A DNA stretch of 64,000 bases, taken from Peltaster fructicola. Taxonomy: Eukaryota; Ascomycota; Dothideomycetes. The translations under genes were made by a program, and so were the position numbers. This document shows positions 43,883-54,563 of the stretch, one piece after another. Under the pieces are notes generated by a model. That model saw only the letters and a list, made by a program, of their open reading frames with translations, ran no database searches and was not told where the DNA came from. Position 1 is the stretch's first letter; every line of letters starts with the position of its first letter. Where the stretch lies: contig CP051143.1 of assembly GCA_001592805.2 (NCBI GenBank), positions 744,001 to 808,000 on the forward strand. The letters run 5' to 3'.

Positions 43883-45700
43883 ATGAACGAGCACAAGTCC
43901 ATCGCCGTGATGCCTCAGATGACACAGCTCGCACCACCACGCGACTCTCTTGAGCTTGCATCTCTAGCATCCTCGAATCACGAGCATGGACATCAGGAGC
44001 AGATCGAGTCTGCTGATTCCTCCTCTGATGGCATTTCGTCCAGTCGAAGATTGTCCTTCGCCGATCCTGACCCTCGAGAACGAATGAGAAACGAACGACG
44101 GAGCTACAGTGTATCCTCTGCCTTCGACTTCAACAGCACTCTCTTCCCACTGTCCACATCTAGCGGATACACAGCATTAGGAGCATCCACTACACAGTCT
44201 CCAGGTGCAGCGCAGAGTCTAGAGAGGAACAAGAGCTTGACATACTTCAATGGGTTGTCTTTGGTCATCGGGCTCATTATTGGAAGTGGAATCTTCTCCT
44301 CGCCAGCTTCCGTAAACACCAACGCTGGCTCTATCGGCGCTGCGCTGATAGTCTGGGTTGTAGCAGGTCTGTTGGCTTGGACAGGAGCCGCGAGCTATGC
44401 AGAGCTGGGTGGAGCAATACCGCTGAATGGAGGTGCACAAGTATATCTGAGCAAGATCTTTGCCGAATGGGTCGGCTTCATCTTCACATGGACTGCAGTC
44501 AGTGTGCTCAAGCCTGGCAGCGCTGCTATCATTGCCATCATATTCGGCGAGTACGCTGTCCAGGCGATTCTGGGAGCTGAGATCAGCCAGAACTCGGTAT
44601 GGCTTAACAAGTCTATCGCCTGTGCTGGCCTGATCGTTGTCACCTTGCTCAACTGCATCTCAACACGGCTGGGTGCGAGGAGCGCTGACGTGTTCATGCT
44701 TCTCAAGTTCGCAGCTCTGTTGGCTGTTGCAATCACAGGCATCGTGGTCGCTACCACCGGTTGGAGCTACCACGCAGAGAACCTGTCATCGGACTGGCGC
44801 ACCAAGTCCTGGTTCGAAGGAACATCGACATCAACATCGCAGTGGGCGGTCGCTCTATACGCGGCATTATGGGGCTACGATGGGTGGGACAACACTAACT
44901 ATGTTGTCGGCGAGATGATTAACCCGACGAGGGACTTGCCCAGAACACTGCACACTGCCCTCCCAGTCGTCATGATCGCATATGTCCTCGCAAACCTGGC
45001 ATATATCTTTGTGCTACCCGCAAGCGTCATCAACCAGTCGAACACAGTTGCTGTGGCATTTGGGTCGACAGTCTATGGGCCTGTCGGATCCTTGCTACTA
45101 GCACTTGCCGTGTCAGGGTCGTGCTTTGGCGCCCTGAATGCCACTACATTCACATCAGGTCGACTAGTGTACGCTGCTGGCAAGGAAGGATACCTGCCAT
45201 CATTCTTTGGTATCACGGGACTGACAGGCGCGATCGGCACCCCTGGGAGAACAGGCAGAGCGAACAGACTACGACGATGGTTCGCTGACGAGAGCGGCTT
45301 TTTCGACACGCCAGTCTATGCCATGCTACTGAACGGAGTATTGACCATTGTGTACATCATCATCGGTGACTTCACATCGTTGACGACATTCTACGGCATT
45401 GCATCCTACCTCTTCTACTTTCTAGCAGTCATCGGCCTGATCGTGCTAAGAGTGACGGAGCCAGATCTCGAACGACCATACAAATGTTGGCTCATCACGC
45501 CAATCATCTTCTGTTGTGTGAGCTTGTTCCTGGTCAGTCGAGCGATCTTTGCGAAACCGATTCAAGCGCTTGTTGTCATTGCATTTCTGGCTGCTGGTCT
45601 GCCATTATACTGGTGGCAGGTGGGACGGAAACGAGGCAATCGAAGAGTCAAAGAAGGCGAATACACGACGTGGCAGTTCTGGCGGTGGTGGCGCAGATAG
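43883..45700 (+). CDS. LAT-family amino-acid transporter
   Basis: A 605-residue APC-superfamily permease. The N-terminal about 115 residues are hydrophilic and Ser-rich and likely cytosolic and regulatory. Twelve membrane segments begin at LTYFNGLSLVIGLIIGSGIF, whose GSGIF is the substrate-binding bulge of the LAT branch, with SWAGGAIPL-type features seen as AASYAELGGAIPLNGG. Later segments show ALWGYDGWDNTNYVVGEM and PTRDLPRTL, also LAT-like. The family exchanges large neutral amino acids; in fungi it includes high-affinity methionine permeases. The last residues are basic and Trp-rich. No TGACTCA element is apparent before the ATG. The gene converges on ser1, with only 54 bp between stops, so the transcripts almost certainly overlap. 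Confidence 0.9.
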   Translation: MNEHKSIAVMPQMTQLAPPRDSLELASLASSNHEHGHQEQIESADSSSDGISSSRRLSFADPDPRERMRNERRSYSVSSAFDFNSTLFPLSTSSGYTALGASTTQSPGAAQSLERNKSLTYFNGLSLVIGLIIGSGIFSSPASVNTNAGSIGAALIVWVVAGLLAWTGAASYAELGGAIPLNGGAQVYLSKIFAEWVGFIFTWTAVSVLKPGSAAIIAIIFGEYAVQAILGAEISQNSVWLNKSIACAGLIVVTLLNCISTRLGARSADVFMLLKFAALLAVAITGIVVATTGWSYHAENLSSDWRTKSWFEGTSTSTSQWAVALYAALWGYDGWDNTNYVVGEMINPTRDLPRTLHTALPVVMIAYVLANLAYIFVLPASVINQSNTVAVAFGSTVYGPVGSLLLALAVSGSCFGALNATTFTSGRLVYAAGKEGYLPSFFGITGLTGAIGTPGRTGRANRLRRWFADESGFFDTPVYAMLLNGVLTIVYIIIGDFTSLTTFYGIASYLFYFLAVIGLIVLRVTEPDLERPYKCWLITPIIFCCVSLFLVSRAIFAKPIQALVVIAFLAAGLPLYWWQVGRKRGNRRVKEGEYTTWQFWRWWRR

Positions 45701-45754
45701 TGATGAAATGTATGTATCATGCTGCAATATTATGTCCTCAATCGTGAACTCTTT

Positions 45755-47014
45755 TCAAGCTTTTGCGTAGTCTTGCAAGAATGCTGCCAGCTTCTGTACT
45801 GCTGCCACAGGCACAGCGTTGTAATTACTGATTCGCAAACCACCTACACTGCGGTGTCCTTTGATGCCTAGTAAGCCCAACGCCTCGGCCTTCTTGACGA
45901 TCTCCTTCTCAGCATCCGCATCTGAGTTCTTCACCCTGAAGCAGATATTCATTCGGCTTCGGACGCTCTTGTCAGGCACGACCTGGTAGACATTCGGTGA
46001 AGCGTCGAGCACAGAGTAGATCAATTTAGCCTTGGAGTTACTCTCATCTTCTTGTGTAGCAATTCTTGGCGACGCACCCACTGAAGCATCCAGCAGTCTC
46101 TGCATCACCGCTCCAGCGATCCAGGTATCGAAGATAGGGAGTGTGTTGTATAGACTGTTGTTCTTGGCTATAGTGGGCCAGTCGAGCACAACCGGACCAA
46201 CAGGCAAGCCGAGCTTACGCAGAAGCGTCGAGTCTGCCATCTTAGCATGCGGTGGTAGGATGCTCTTCTTCACAATGATGATTGTGATTCCGGTGGTGCC
46301 AATGTTCTTTTGTGCTCCTGCAAAGATGGCAACGTGGTCCCTGACATTAACCCGTCGTGAGAGAATGTTCGAGGACATATCTGCAACAAGATTAGGCAGT
46401 GCTGGAGCTGATTGAAACTCTACGCCATCGACAGTCTCGTTGTCGCAATAGTATGTCAACGCGACATCGTTGCCAGAAGTTGACCATGTAGATGCCTCCG
46501 GGATGACTCCAAACTTGCCATCTCTGTGCTTGCGAGCGTCTGTCACGACATTGACGTGCTCAGTCCCGACGAGACGGGCAGCCTCTTGTGAAGCTTTCAA
46601 CGACCATGATCCAGTGACGAGATAGTCGAGCTTGAGCTTCTGCACTTCTTGCTGCAGCTTGGTGAATGTGTCTGCGTTTGTGGCATCACCACCAAGTTCC
46701 TGTAGCTTCTTCGCAACGTAGATTGAAACCATGTGGTAGACGACAGCGCTGAACTCGCCGCTGCCACCGCCCTGCAGGAACATGATCTCGTAGCCATCTG
46801 GACCGTCTGCGTCAGGGATATCTAACAATTGTCTGAGGCTGGACTTTGTGTGCTCGAGAATTGCTGTAGCGTCGCTGCTGCGATGAGAGATCTCAGTGAT
46901 ACCCACGCCTGAGTCATTGTAGCTGAGGAGGAGCTTTGCTGCGTCCTCTAGTACAGGAGTGGGAAGTGGTGCTGGACCTGCACCGAAGTAGTGAACTTGG
47001 TCTCTTGCTGGCAT
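45755..47014 (-). CDS. ser1: Phosphoserine aminotransferase
   Basis: A 419-residue class-V PLP aminotransferase of the serine pathway, converting 3-phosphohydroxypyruvate and glutamate to phosphoserine and 2-oxoglutarate in the cytosol. It begins VHYFGAGPAPLPTPVL and has GVGITEISHRS, FLQGGGSGEF (phosphate-binding loop), and the PLP lysine in FAGAQKNIGTTG (Lys about 236). The C-terminal domain ends KGHRSVGGLRISNYNAVP. Both Arg residues expected for substrate-phosphate binding (HRS) are present. Single exon, usual length. A TGAGTCA element lies 57 bp upstream of the start codon, in keeping with Gcn4/CpcA control of serine synthesis known in yeast. Its 3' end overlaps that of the amino-acid transporter. 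Confidence 0.96.
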   Translation of the reverse strand: MPARDQVHYFGAGPAPLPTPVLEDAAKLLLSYNDSGVGITEISHRSSDATAILEHTKSSLRQLLDIPDADGPDGYEIMFLQGGGSGEFSAVVYHMVSIYVAKKLQELGGDATNADTFTKLQQEVQKLKLDYLVTGSWSLKASQEAARLVGTEHVNVVTDARKHRDGKFGVIPEASTWSTSGNDVALTYYCDNETVDGVEFQSAPALPNLVADMSSNILSRRVNVRDHVAIFAGAQKNIGTTGITIIIVKKSILPPHAKMADSTLLRKLGLPVGPVVLDWPTIAKNNSLYNTLPIFDTWIAGAVMQRLLDASVGASPRIATQEDESNSKAKLIYSVLDASPNVYQVVPDKSVRSRMNICFRVKNSDADAEKEIVKKAEALGLLGIKGHRSVGGLRISNYNAVPVAAVQKLAAFLQDYAKA

Positions 47015-47070
47015 GGTAGCTGGGAATCTGTTTCTGGACAGGATGGCTGCTTTGGTGGTGTGAATGGATG

Positions 47071-47077
47071 TGAGTCA
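47071..47077. promoter_or_regulatory. Putative CPRE (Gcn4/CpcA site) of ser1
   Basis: TGAGTCA, the reverse complement of the Gcn4 core TGACTCA, is centred about 60 bp before the ser1 ATG. The match is perfect, but about eight such 7-mers are expected by chance in 64 kb, so position and pathway logic carry the argument. Confidence 0.5.
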
Positions 47078-47240
47078 ATGCAGAGAATCGATGCGAAGGT
47101 CAAATACTGCGGTGCATTCATCCCACGCGCTCGCCAATGCCTCCACCCAGAGGTCTGTTGATCTGAATTGCTATGACAAGAAGTGTGACTACAGGCCTTG
47201 CATGGCCCGTGCCCGTGCATGCTGAAGCGATTTCGGAAGC

Positions 47241-47266
47241 TGCTTCTGCTTCTGCTTCTGCTTCGT
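47241..47266 (+). repeat. CTTCTG microsatellite
   Basis: Four-and-a-bit tandem copies of a hexamer, followed at 47272-47289 by a ttcac repeat. Non-coding, between ser1 and the subtilase. Confidence 0.8.
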
Positions 47267-47430
47267 CTTCTTCACTTCACTTCACTTTATTCATCATCTA
47301 TACCAATTACCCGACGTCGACGCTGCTTGACACTCACGACTGAGATGCTGCTCTTTGGGCAAATGAGAGTTGTAGTTAGATAGCATTAGCGAAGATACTG
47401 CACAAAAGGATCTGGCCATGCTTCTGCTTC

Positions 47431-49071
47431 TCACCTCCGAAGTGCATTCACCAAGTCCTGTAGCATCTTGCTCCAACCTACATCACTGGTGGTCCTTGTA
47501 TACTTCGGCTTCCCGTCCGGCGTGCCAATCGTATAGCTACTTGAGATTTCATGGGCACACCTGGCAGCTTCAAGCTCACCATACCGGCGCGAATTCCAGG
47601 CTGCAAAACCATCGTGGTTGACAGGCTCTACAGGAGCATTCTTGTATGGAATACGGTCGCTAAAGTCGATACCAGTCTGTGCCAACGGTGGTGAGTGCTC
47701 CGATGCGTTGTGTCGTGGAGCAAATACTCTCACAAGGTCACGGTTTGCATTCTCCGTTAGTCTTTGCACTGTCGTATTGACATTGCCCATCTCCCACGAC
47801 ATGAAGATTGCACTGATCCCTGCAACCAAGGGCGATGCCATGGAGGTGCCTGACAACCTCCTCATCAAATGGTCTCCTGTGTGGTCGGCTGAAAGAACCA
47901 TCTCGCCTGGAGCGATCACGTTGACTTGCTTGCCATAATTCGATTTGGGCGCACGCTCGTACGTTGAATTGATGTTACCCACGCACAGGAAATTGGACTT
48001 CTCGTCTCTGTATAGGCATGGCGCTTCGTGGACTTCTCTTCTCTCATTGCCAGCGGCCACCACCAAGAGTACACCTTGAGCGTGCACATTGCGAATAGCT
48101 TGCTCCAGAGCATGAGATGGGAAAATACCGAGAGACAGATTGATAATGGAGCCACGCCACGACGGCAGATGACCAGCTTTCGCCTGCTTGGACAGTTGGT
48201 TGTGCTCATCGACGACATCTGAGAGCGCACGTATCAGGTTTGCGCTATCGACATGACCAGCACGACTGAAGATCCGGACGTTGACGACTGTTGCACCTCG
48301 AGCATGACCAAAGCCATTGCCGCTGACCAAACCTGCGACGTGTGTTCCGTGTCCACCCTCGGGATTGTCAAAATCTGGCAGCATTGTGGTATTGGCGTGC
48401 CTGACATATGGTGTATGTGTGAGGTTCCTGAAGTTGACCGCGGTACTCCTGCCATCATGGCCGACGAAGGCCTTGTGAAATACACGCACGCCATCGTCGA
48501 GCACATAGACGCGGACTCCAAGACCAGCATCTGGGATGGAGCGTACGAGGGTAGAGCCTATGCTGTCGTTCTGTAGTGGTCCAGCAAGCTTCTGATTCGT
48601 TGATGTCATCTGAAGATGATAGTATGATGGGTCAAACTCGTCATACACCCAGCGCTTCCCGAGCCTCGATGCTGGTGCCGGTGGCCTATGCAGGGTGGAG
48701 GGTATATGCTGAGGTCGGTCGCCAGGTAGTATAGGACGTTGATGTTGTGCGTTGTGCTCAATTAGCCGGACTGCTGGGTCATGACGGATAGTCTTTCCCA
48801 TCACGTCGCTCTTCACAGTACAGTAGTAGCCATTGATAAGAGATAGAGGATGGAAGTTCTCAAAGTCAGCTTTCTTCATATTGATGCGCTGCAAGTGGTC
48901 ATCAAGCGTCTCTCCGTCGTGTAGCATGACCACATATTGTGGTTCGTCAACTGCATTAACAGGTCTGTGGTATGGTGCAAGGCTCTGTTGTGCGCCATAG
49001 CCAGGAAGTGCAGCAGCCAGTGCGCCAATCTGCAGAAAGCTGATGAGTGTCCAGGAGGGCCTAGATATCAT
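47431..49071 (-). CDS. Secreted subtilisin-like serine protease
   Basis: A 546-residue single-exon S8 protease. It has a hydrophobic signal peptide (TLISFLQIGALAAALPGYGA), an inhibitor-I9-type propeptide (PQYVVMLHDGETLDDHLQRI), then the protease domain. The catalytic Asp is in VYVLDDGVRV, where the usual D-[ST]-G is D-D-G. The catalytic His is in EGGHGTHVAG, and the Ser in LSGTSMASPLVAG, with VVAAGNERR giving the oxyanion Asn. A KR dibasic site (RLGKRWVYD) before the mature domain could be a kexin cleavage site. Fungal relatives digest host or environmental protein. The C-terminal about 110 residues are extra and carry only one Cys, of unclear role. Start chosen at the only Met in front of the leader. 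Confidence 0.88.
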   Translation of the reverse strand: MISRPSWTLISFLQIGALAAALPGYGAQQSLAPYHRPVNAVDEPQYVVMLHDGETLDDHLQRINMKKADFENFHPLSLINGYYCTVKSDVMGKTIRHDPAVRLIEHNAQHQRPILPGDRPQHIPSTLHRPPAPASRLGKRWVYDEFDPSYYHLQMTSTNQKLAGPLQNDSIGSTLVRSIPDAGLGVRVYVLDDGVRVFHKAFVGHDGRSTAVNFRNLTHTPYVRHANTTMLPDFDNPEGGHGTHVAGLVSGNGFGHARGATVVNVRIFSRAGHVDSANLIRALSDVVDEHNQLSKQAKAGHLPSWRGSIINLSLGIFPSHALEQAIRNVHAQGVLLVVAAGNERREVHEAPCLYRDEKSNFLCVGNINSTYERAPKSNYGKQVNVIAPGEMVLSADHTGDHLMRRLSGTSMASPLVAGISAIFMSWEMGNVNTTVQRLTENANRDLVRVFAPRHNASEHSPPLAQTGIDFSDRIPYKNAPVEPVNHDGFAAWNSRRYGELEAARCAHEISSSYTIGTPDGKPKYTRTTSDVGWSKMLQDLVNALRR

Positions 49072-49972
49072 CCTTGGTGAAGTGTGCGAAGCAATCTATG
49101 CTTCGATATCTGCTGTCGTCTGCGCAAATGTCGAGAAGTCATGATCATCTGCCAGCACGTGTGCTGCTCGCCTTATACACAGTGGCCAGCTCGTTGTCCA
49201 AACACAAAAAGACAGTGCTCGATGGCTGTACGATCGCCTTACCTGTTGGCTATAGCTTGGCGTAGATATTCAACCGCTTCATACCTACATTTTCGATCGT
49301 ATTTGACAGGCAACACGTCGGCTGTGCACGATTGCGGATCATTCGTTCGACAAGAAGACCGAGATGTCAGCTTTGTTGTGCCAGCGCTATGGAGCATATG
49401 CTCGATTCGCAGGCTGCTAACTGATCGCAAACACGCAGGCGATCTGCGCAAGTGTGCGGTCGTGGAGCTGATAGATGACCAGGGAAGGCATCTCAATATC
49501 TTCAGCTGTTGACATGTTTGCCTCCTGAGTAGATCAGAGCATGCAATGAGATGTTGAGGATGGCTATGAACGAGGGGAGGGATCTGAGTTGGTGATGCGA
49601 GCTTCTTGGCGACGCGTTGCGAAGCTTCTTGGTCGACGCTATTTTGGGGCACTGCAACAGCGACACCTTGTCATAACACAACATACTTGGCACGCGTCAC
49701 TTCTCGCAATTGCTGCGGCCATGCTGCACTATGGACGTCTCGAGGCATTGTCTATTGATGGCAGAACGTCTTGTCGTGAGCACCTGCAGGCCAATGTCAA
49801 GAACGAGCTACATGCTCATGTTGTTGTGTTTTCGGCCCCCACAGACCTCGTATTGCTCACACAGAGACTACGGACGTTGACGGGCTTAAGGTGAGACGCA
49901 GCCAGGTGATCACGCCACTAGCGACATGACTGCGCTTCTCTGAGCTGCACAGATGAGTGTGGGATGTAGGAT
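49072..49972. promoter_or_regulatory. Divergent spacer between subtilase and FAD oxidase
   Basis: About 0.9 kb holding the two promoters. A 137-codon minus-strand frame and a 101-codon plus-strand frame overlap here; neither resembles a known protein. Confidence 0.4.
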
Positions 49973-51631
49973 ATGGAATCTCGAGCTGCGCGGAAGGAGG
50001 ATAGATCGGAGGGTATGGCGATCATCAACAAGTGGTCAGGGGCATTATTCAGTGCTGCTATCGCTTACATACTTGCGGTGATATTGCCACAGCACTTGAG
50101 CCTGAGAAACGACCGCACTGCTGCAGTCGATGTTGCTAAGTTTGATGCTACAGGACAGATCGAGGCGTGTGTTCTGCTGGCGAGAGCGCTGCCGGGCATT
50201 GTCTATTCGGAACAGCACCCTTCATTCGACAAGTTCTTATCCACATACTGGGCGCTCAATGCTGCCGAGCTGAGACCTGCTTGCATTGTACGACCAACCG
50301 ACACGAACGATGTTGCTGCAGCTGTCAGGACGCTCAGGCTCGGTTGGGCTGCAGGAGTAGATGTGAAGTTCGCCGTCCGCAGTGGTGGTCACTCACCTGA
50401 AGCGGGCTTTGCAGGTATTGCTAATGGTGTTGTCATTGATATGAGCCTCATCAACGAGGTCTCTGTCTCGGCAGACAGAACGTCAACTACGATCGGTGTA
50501 GGCGCTCGCTGGCGAGAGGTTTATTCGACGCTCGATCGACAGGGCTTGGCAATGGTTGGCGGTAGGAACGCCAATGTTGGAGTCGGTGGTCTCATCTTGG
50601 GAGGTGTGTCTAACACGAGGTGATGCCAATCCTACTGATCACTGGCAGGCGGTGTGTCATTCTTCTCTCCTCGCTTTGGCATGGTCTGTGACAACATCGA
50701 CAAGTACGAGATTGTTCTAGCAAATGGCAGCATCGTGGTAGCAACAGCACATCAGCACGCAGATCTTTGGCGAGCATTGAAAGGTGGTACTGGCAATCTC
50801 GGCATCGTCACACGAGCTACGACGAAGGCTTTTCCCTCAGGCGATCTGTGGGCTGGCTACGTGTACTGGGCCAACTGGCAGATGCCCAAGGTCCTGAGAG
50901 CCTTTCATGAGTTCAACAAGCCCGAGAACTTCGACAACTACGCAGGTGGTCCCATCCTGGCATTGGCTTATGTCGGAGACCTTGGTATAAGAGTCATTGC
51001 TTGCAGTCTGTCTTATACAAAGCCTGAGAAGTGGCCGGCCGTGTTCGATGGCTTCAAGTCGATATGGAGGCTATGGAGCACGATCAAGGTGCAATCACTG
51101 ACAGCGGTGACCGAAGAGCTTGATGGACTAGCATTGTCCGGCCAGAGGCAATTCCAGGTCACCACGACGATCAAGAATGATCTCGAGACGTTCGAGGCTC
51201 TCAACCGTATCTATACCGACACACTCCCAAGAACCAAGACGGTGAAAGGAAGCACTTGGTCATTGGTCTTCCAGCCATTGTCTGCTGCCGTCACTCGCAA
51301 AGGCAGTCCGAACGTTCTAGGATTGGAAACGAGAGAGGCGAATGACACGTTGGTCATTGTGCTTATATGTGCAGTCTGGGAACGTGCTGAAGACGATGAG
51401 CTAGTATATCAGATCTCTCGAGATGTGATCAGACAGAGTGAGGAGTATGCACGAGAGAAGGGCACATCAGATCCATTCATCTATCTCAACTATGCTGCGA
51501 GTGGACAAGATGTGCTTAGCGGGTATGGCGACGCCAATAGGGCGTTCTTGGACGAGGTGAGGACGGCCTACGATCCTGAAGCATTCTTCCAGCTGGTCAA
51601 GCAGGGTGGGTTCAAGCTTGGTGTCCATTGA
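49973..51631 (+). CDS. FAD-linked oxidoreductase (PCMH/BBE type)
   Basis: Exons 49973..50603 and 50649..51631 (intron 45 bp) give 537 residues. The start could be the internal ATG at 50015, since MAIINKWSGALFSAAIAYIL then acts as a signal anchor or leader. The FAD-binding fold is clear: RPACIVRPTDTNDVAAAVRT, FAVRSGGHSPEAGFA (His of the covalent flavin link), and GVGGLILGGGVSFFSPRFGM across the splice. The BBE tail is YLNYAASGQDVLSGYG with DPEAFF. The second flavin-anchoring Cys of bicovalent enzymes is not at the usual place, so a single His link is likely. These enzymes oxidise sugars, alcohols or secondary-metabolite precursors; the substrate is unknown. No clear partner genes lie next to it. 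Confidence 0.88.
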
Positions 51632-52229
51632 GGTTTGGTGCAGCACCTGGCTGGCTTGGATATCTTCGCACCACAAGCAATACTCAGGTACTTCAGTGTA
51701 TGCTTGAGCTGCCGTCGTATCTTCTGTCAACTGCGGTCGGCGTCCTCGCGTGTGTGCCTGAAGGACGTATGCGCAGACCGGAATGCTGTGGCACAAGATG
51801 CGTGTGCTACATTAGACGAACGGCTGCAGTAGAAACTCGTTGTTTGACAAAGACAAGGCGATGTCTGCGCGCTGACAAGAACATCCAAGCAATCAGTAAA
51901 GAAAGCGTAGTCTCAATCGACAGCGCCGCGATCGTGGTGGAAGATCATCAAAAATGTGCTGCTCGAAACCCAAAGCGGACCATGTCGCCCCAGCAACATC
52001 TCATGTTTACGCAGCCGAATACCACCAGCAGAGCCGCGCATATCAAACGCATGTTGTAGTACAGAACAGTCGTGTCACACTACGATACAGAGTGCAACAT
52101 CCTTCAGTCGTTTCTGAGCATGGTCTTTCTTTCTTTCCATTACGCATAACGAAGCACAGTCGTCCACGACGCAACAACTGCATTGACTGCATTCCACAGG
52201 GTTTCCTTGACAACTTTAACAAGCCGAAC
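51632..52229. other. Spacer before LIM gene
   Basis: About 0.6 kb with overlapping short open frames only. It carries the promoter of the LIM gene. Confidence 0.4.
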
Positions 52230-54563
52230 ATGTTCAAACCACAAGAGGGAGCTACTACGAGCTCGACATTCATGTCGAAGCTACAGAAGGGTGAGGAGTA
52301 CACAACAGTGTCAAGATGAGGCTGACAAGACCAGCGGACTACCTACAGGACCTTCGTAGGACTGTGTCTCGACCAAGCGGATCACGACCTCCTCCACCAT
52401 CGAAGTACACGAACCGCACAGCGGCCATCATTCAAGACTCCACGGAAGATGGTCGACCTACACTGCAACAGACTAATAGTCTGCCGATCATGCCTAGCCA
52501 GCAGGTGACACATCGCCAGTCAAGGTCAAGCATAACGAACACGAAATCCCTTGGTCGACCACTTGCCAAGGCACCAACAGAGGAAGAGCATGAGCTGAAG
52601 AGCAAGCCTAGTCTCACGTATTTGGATAGTGGCACAAGATGGATGGAGAAGCAAGAAGCCAAATCACTTCGTCAGGCATTAAGCGATATGGACCTCGCAG
52701 AAGAGCAGCGTGTACATAAGGCCGCACAAGACGAGGCTGCTGAGCTGGTATGGAAGCATCAGAACCCCAATGCTGCATACAAGAACCCAGACCAGAAGGA
52801 TTACAAGTCACACCTTAGGAAGGGAAGCTATCATCGAAGCAACGCTGATGCTGCTCCTGTCATAGCATCTCGTAGCTCATCTGGGTCAAGCATTGAAGCA
52901 ATGACAGCCACCAGCAAGGTTGTACCAGTTCGCAAAGTCTCAACAACCACGGACACACGTCGTGTCGGGCAAGCCTACGGAGAGCTTGCTGATCTGGTTC
53001 GCAAAGATATTGCAGAGTCCAGAAGACGAACAAGCAGTGGCTCGCGTCGATTGATGAGCGGAGGACAGAAGCACTTCATGCATCCTGACGATAAAATCTG
53101 GGAAGATGCAGAAGAAAATCCACGGCCATTCAGCGCCATACCAGAGCTCAAACCTGCACCTGCTGCGTCTGTCCCAGCATATGTGAGGAAGAATCCATTC
53201 GCCAGGGTACGCATGCAGCAAGATCGATTCGAGCGCTCCAACTCAGCGCCATTGCTTGGGCAGGCCGCAAAGCGTGAGAGAGTAGAAATCCAGCGCAATC
53301 CTCCAAGTCAAAGCAGAAATCCTGAGTACACGTCGAGCCACGAAGCGCTGCCGCAGGTCGAAGCGGAAGAGATGGAGAAGCGAAGTGATGATATCCGAGC
53401 AGCAACCAGCAAGTTAAGGAAAGATCGTAGTCCAAGACTACCACAACCTACCTTGGTCAGTGACAAACCTGGACGACCCATTGTGAGCTTTCAGCAGGAA
53501 ACAAAGCCACGAGAGGTTGTACTTGAGGAAGTGCGTCCTTCATCAGCAGACTCGAGACCAAGCTCGTCAGCAACGGTGTCGAGGACGCCCTACAGCACAG
53601 TCCCCACGATCAGTGCGCCAGAGGAGCCCCGAGCTATACCAACAATCTGCTTGCCGACCGAGCCTCGAATGATACCGACTATTTGCCTGCCGGGTGATGA
53701 TGGAACGGCCACTCAAAACATACCTACAATATGTTTACCAGATGATGGGCCAACACGAGGACTTCCAACAATTGCGCTTCCAGGTGAAACACCCAGCAAT
53801 GCAGCACGCCCTCTGCCATCGCAACGAAGTGCTCCATTGAAGTCTACACCACACTACTCACCATCCTTGCGGCAGTCCAATGTTCTGTGTGCTCACTGTG
53901 CTCTTCCTATCGCAGGTCGTGTGCTCAGTGCCGCAGGGGAGCGTTTCCACCCTGGCTGCTTCGTCTGCCATGGCTGTGAGTGTAATCTCGAGCTTGTTGC
54001 ATTCTACCCTGAGCCAGAGACCAAGCGAGCTGAGCGCATCGAGCGTATCCGAGCACGTCAGGCAGGAGAGCTGCTAGATGATGGCGTGGCTGACGGCGAC
54101 GAGACTCTCCGCTTTTACTGTCATCTTGACTTCCACGAAACATTCTCGCCTCGCTGCAAGAGCTGCAAGACGCCGATCGAAGGTGAGATCATCATCGCCT
54201 GCGGTGCTGAGTGGCATGCTGGACACTTCTTCTGCGCTCAGTGCGGTGATCCATTCGACTCGAAAACACCGTTCGTTGAGAAGGAGGGATATGCATGGTG
54301 TGTTGGGTGCCACACGAACCGGTACTCAAGCAAATGCAGGAAGTGTAGGAAGCCGGTGATCGACGTCGTTGTTAAGGCCCTCGGCGCTGATTGGCACAGC
54401 GAGTGCTTCCGCTGTCAGGTGAGTACGACATGATCGATTGTGGGTAGTGCTGACAAAGATACAGGAGTGCAACGGCGATTTCGGGGACGGGCGATACTTC
54501 CTGCGAGGTGCATCACAAGACCCTGTCTGTGTACGTTGCGAAGAGATAAGACTGAAGGCATGA
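52230..54563 (+). CDS. pxl1: LIM-domain protein, paxillin-like (Pxl1 type)
   Basis: Exons 52230..52290, 52335..54418 and 54465..54563 (introns 44 and 46 bp, in phase) give 747 residues. The start MFKPQEGATTSSTFMSKLQK joins ADYLQDLRRT, a conserved N-terminus of fungal paxillin-like proteins. A long disordered middle contains a run of short IPTICLP-type motifs at about 430-480. The C-terminus holds three LIM zinc-binding units: CAHCALPIAGR...CHGC, CKSCKTPIEGE...CAQCGDPF and CRKCRKPVIDV...CQECNGDF...CVRCEE. Fungal paxillins work at the contractile ring and septum and at polarised tips with Rho and formin. The last Cys pair lies in the final exon, so the third LIM is complete only after splicing. 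I assign Pxl1 by architecture. Confidence 0.82.

Larger units (their letters stand above)
47015..47430. promoter_or_regulatory. Spacer upstream of ser1 and downstream of subtilase
   Basis: The 416-bp spacer upstream of ser1 (minus strand) contains the CPRE described separately, a (CTTCTG)n microsatellite at 47241-47266 and a CACTT-type run just after it. The rest is the 3' flank of the secreted subtilase. Confidence 0.5.
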
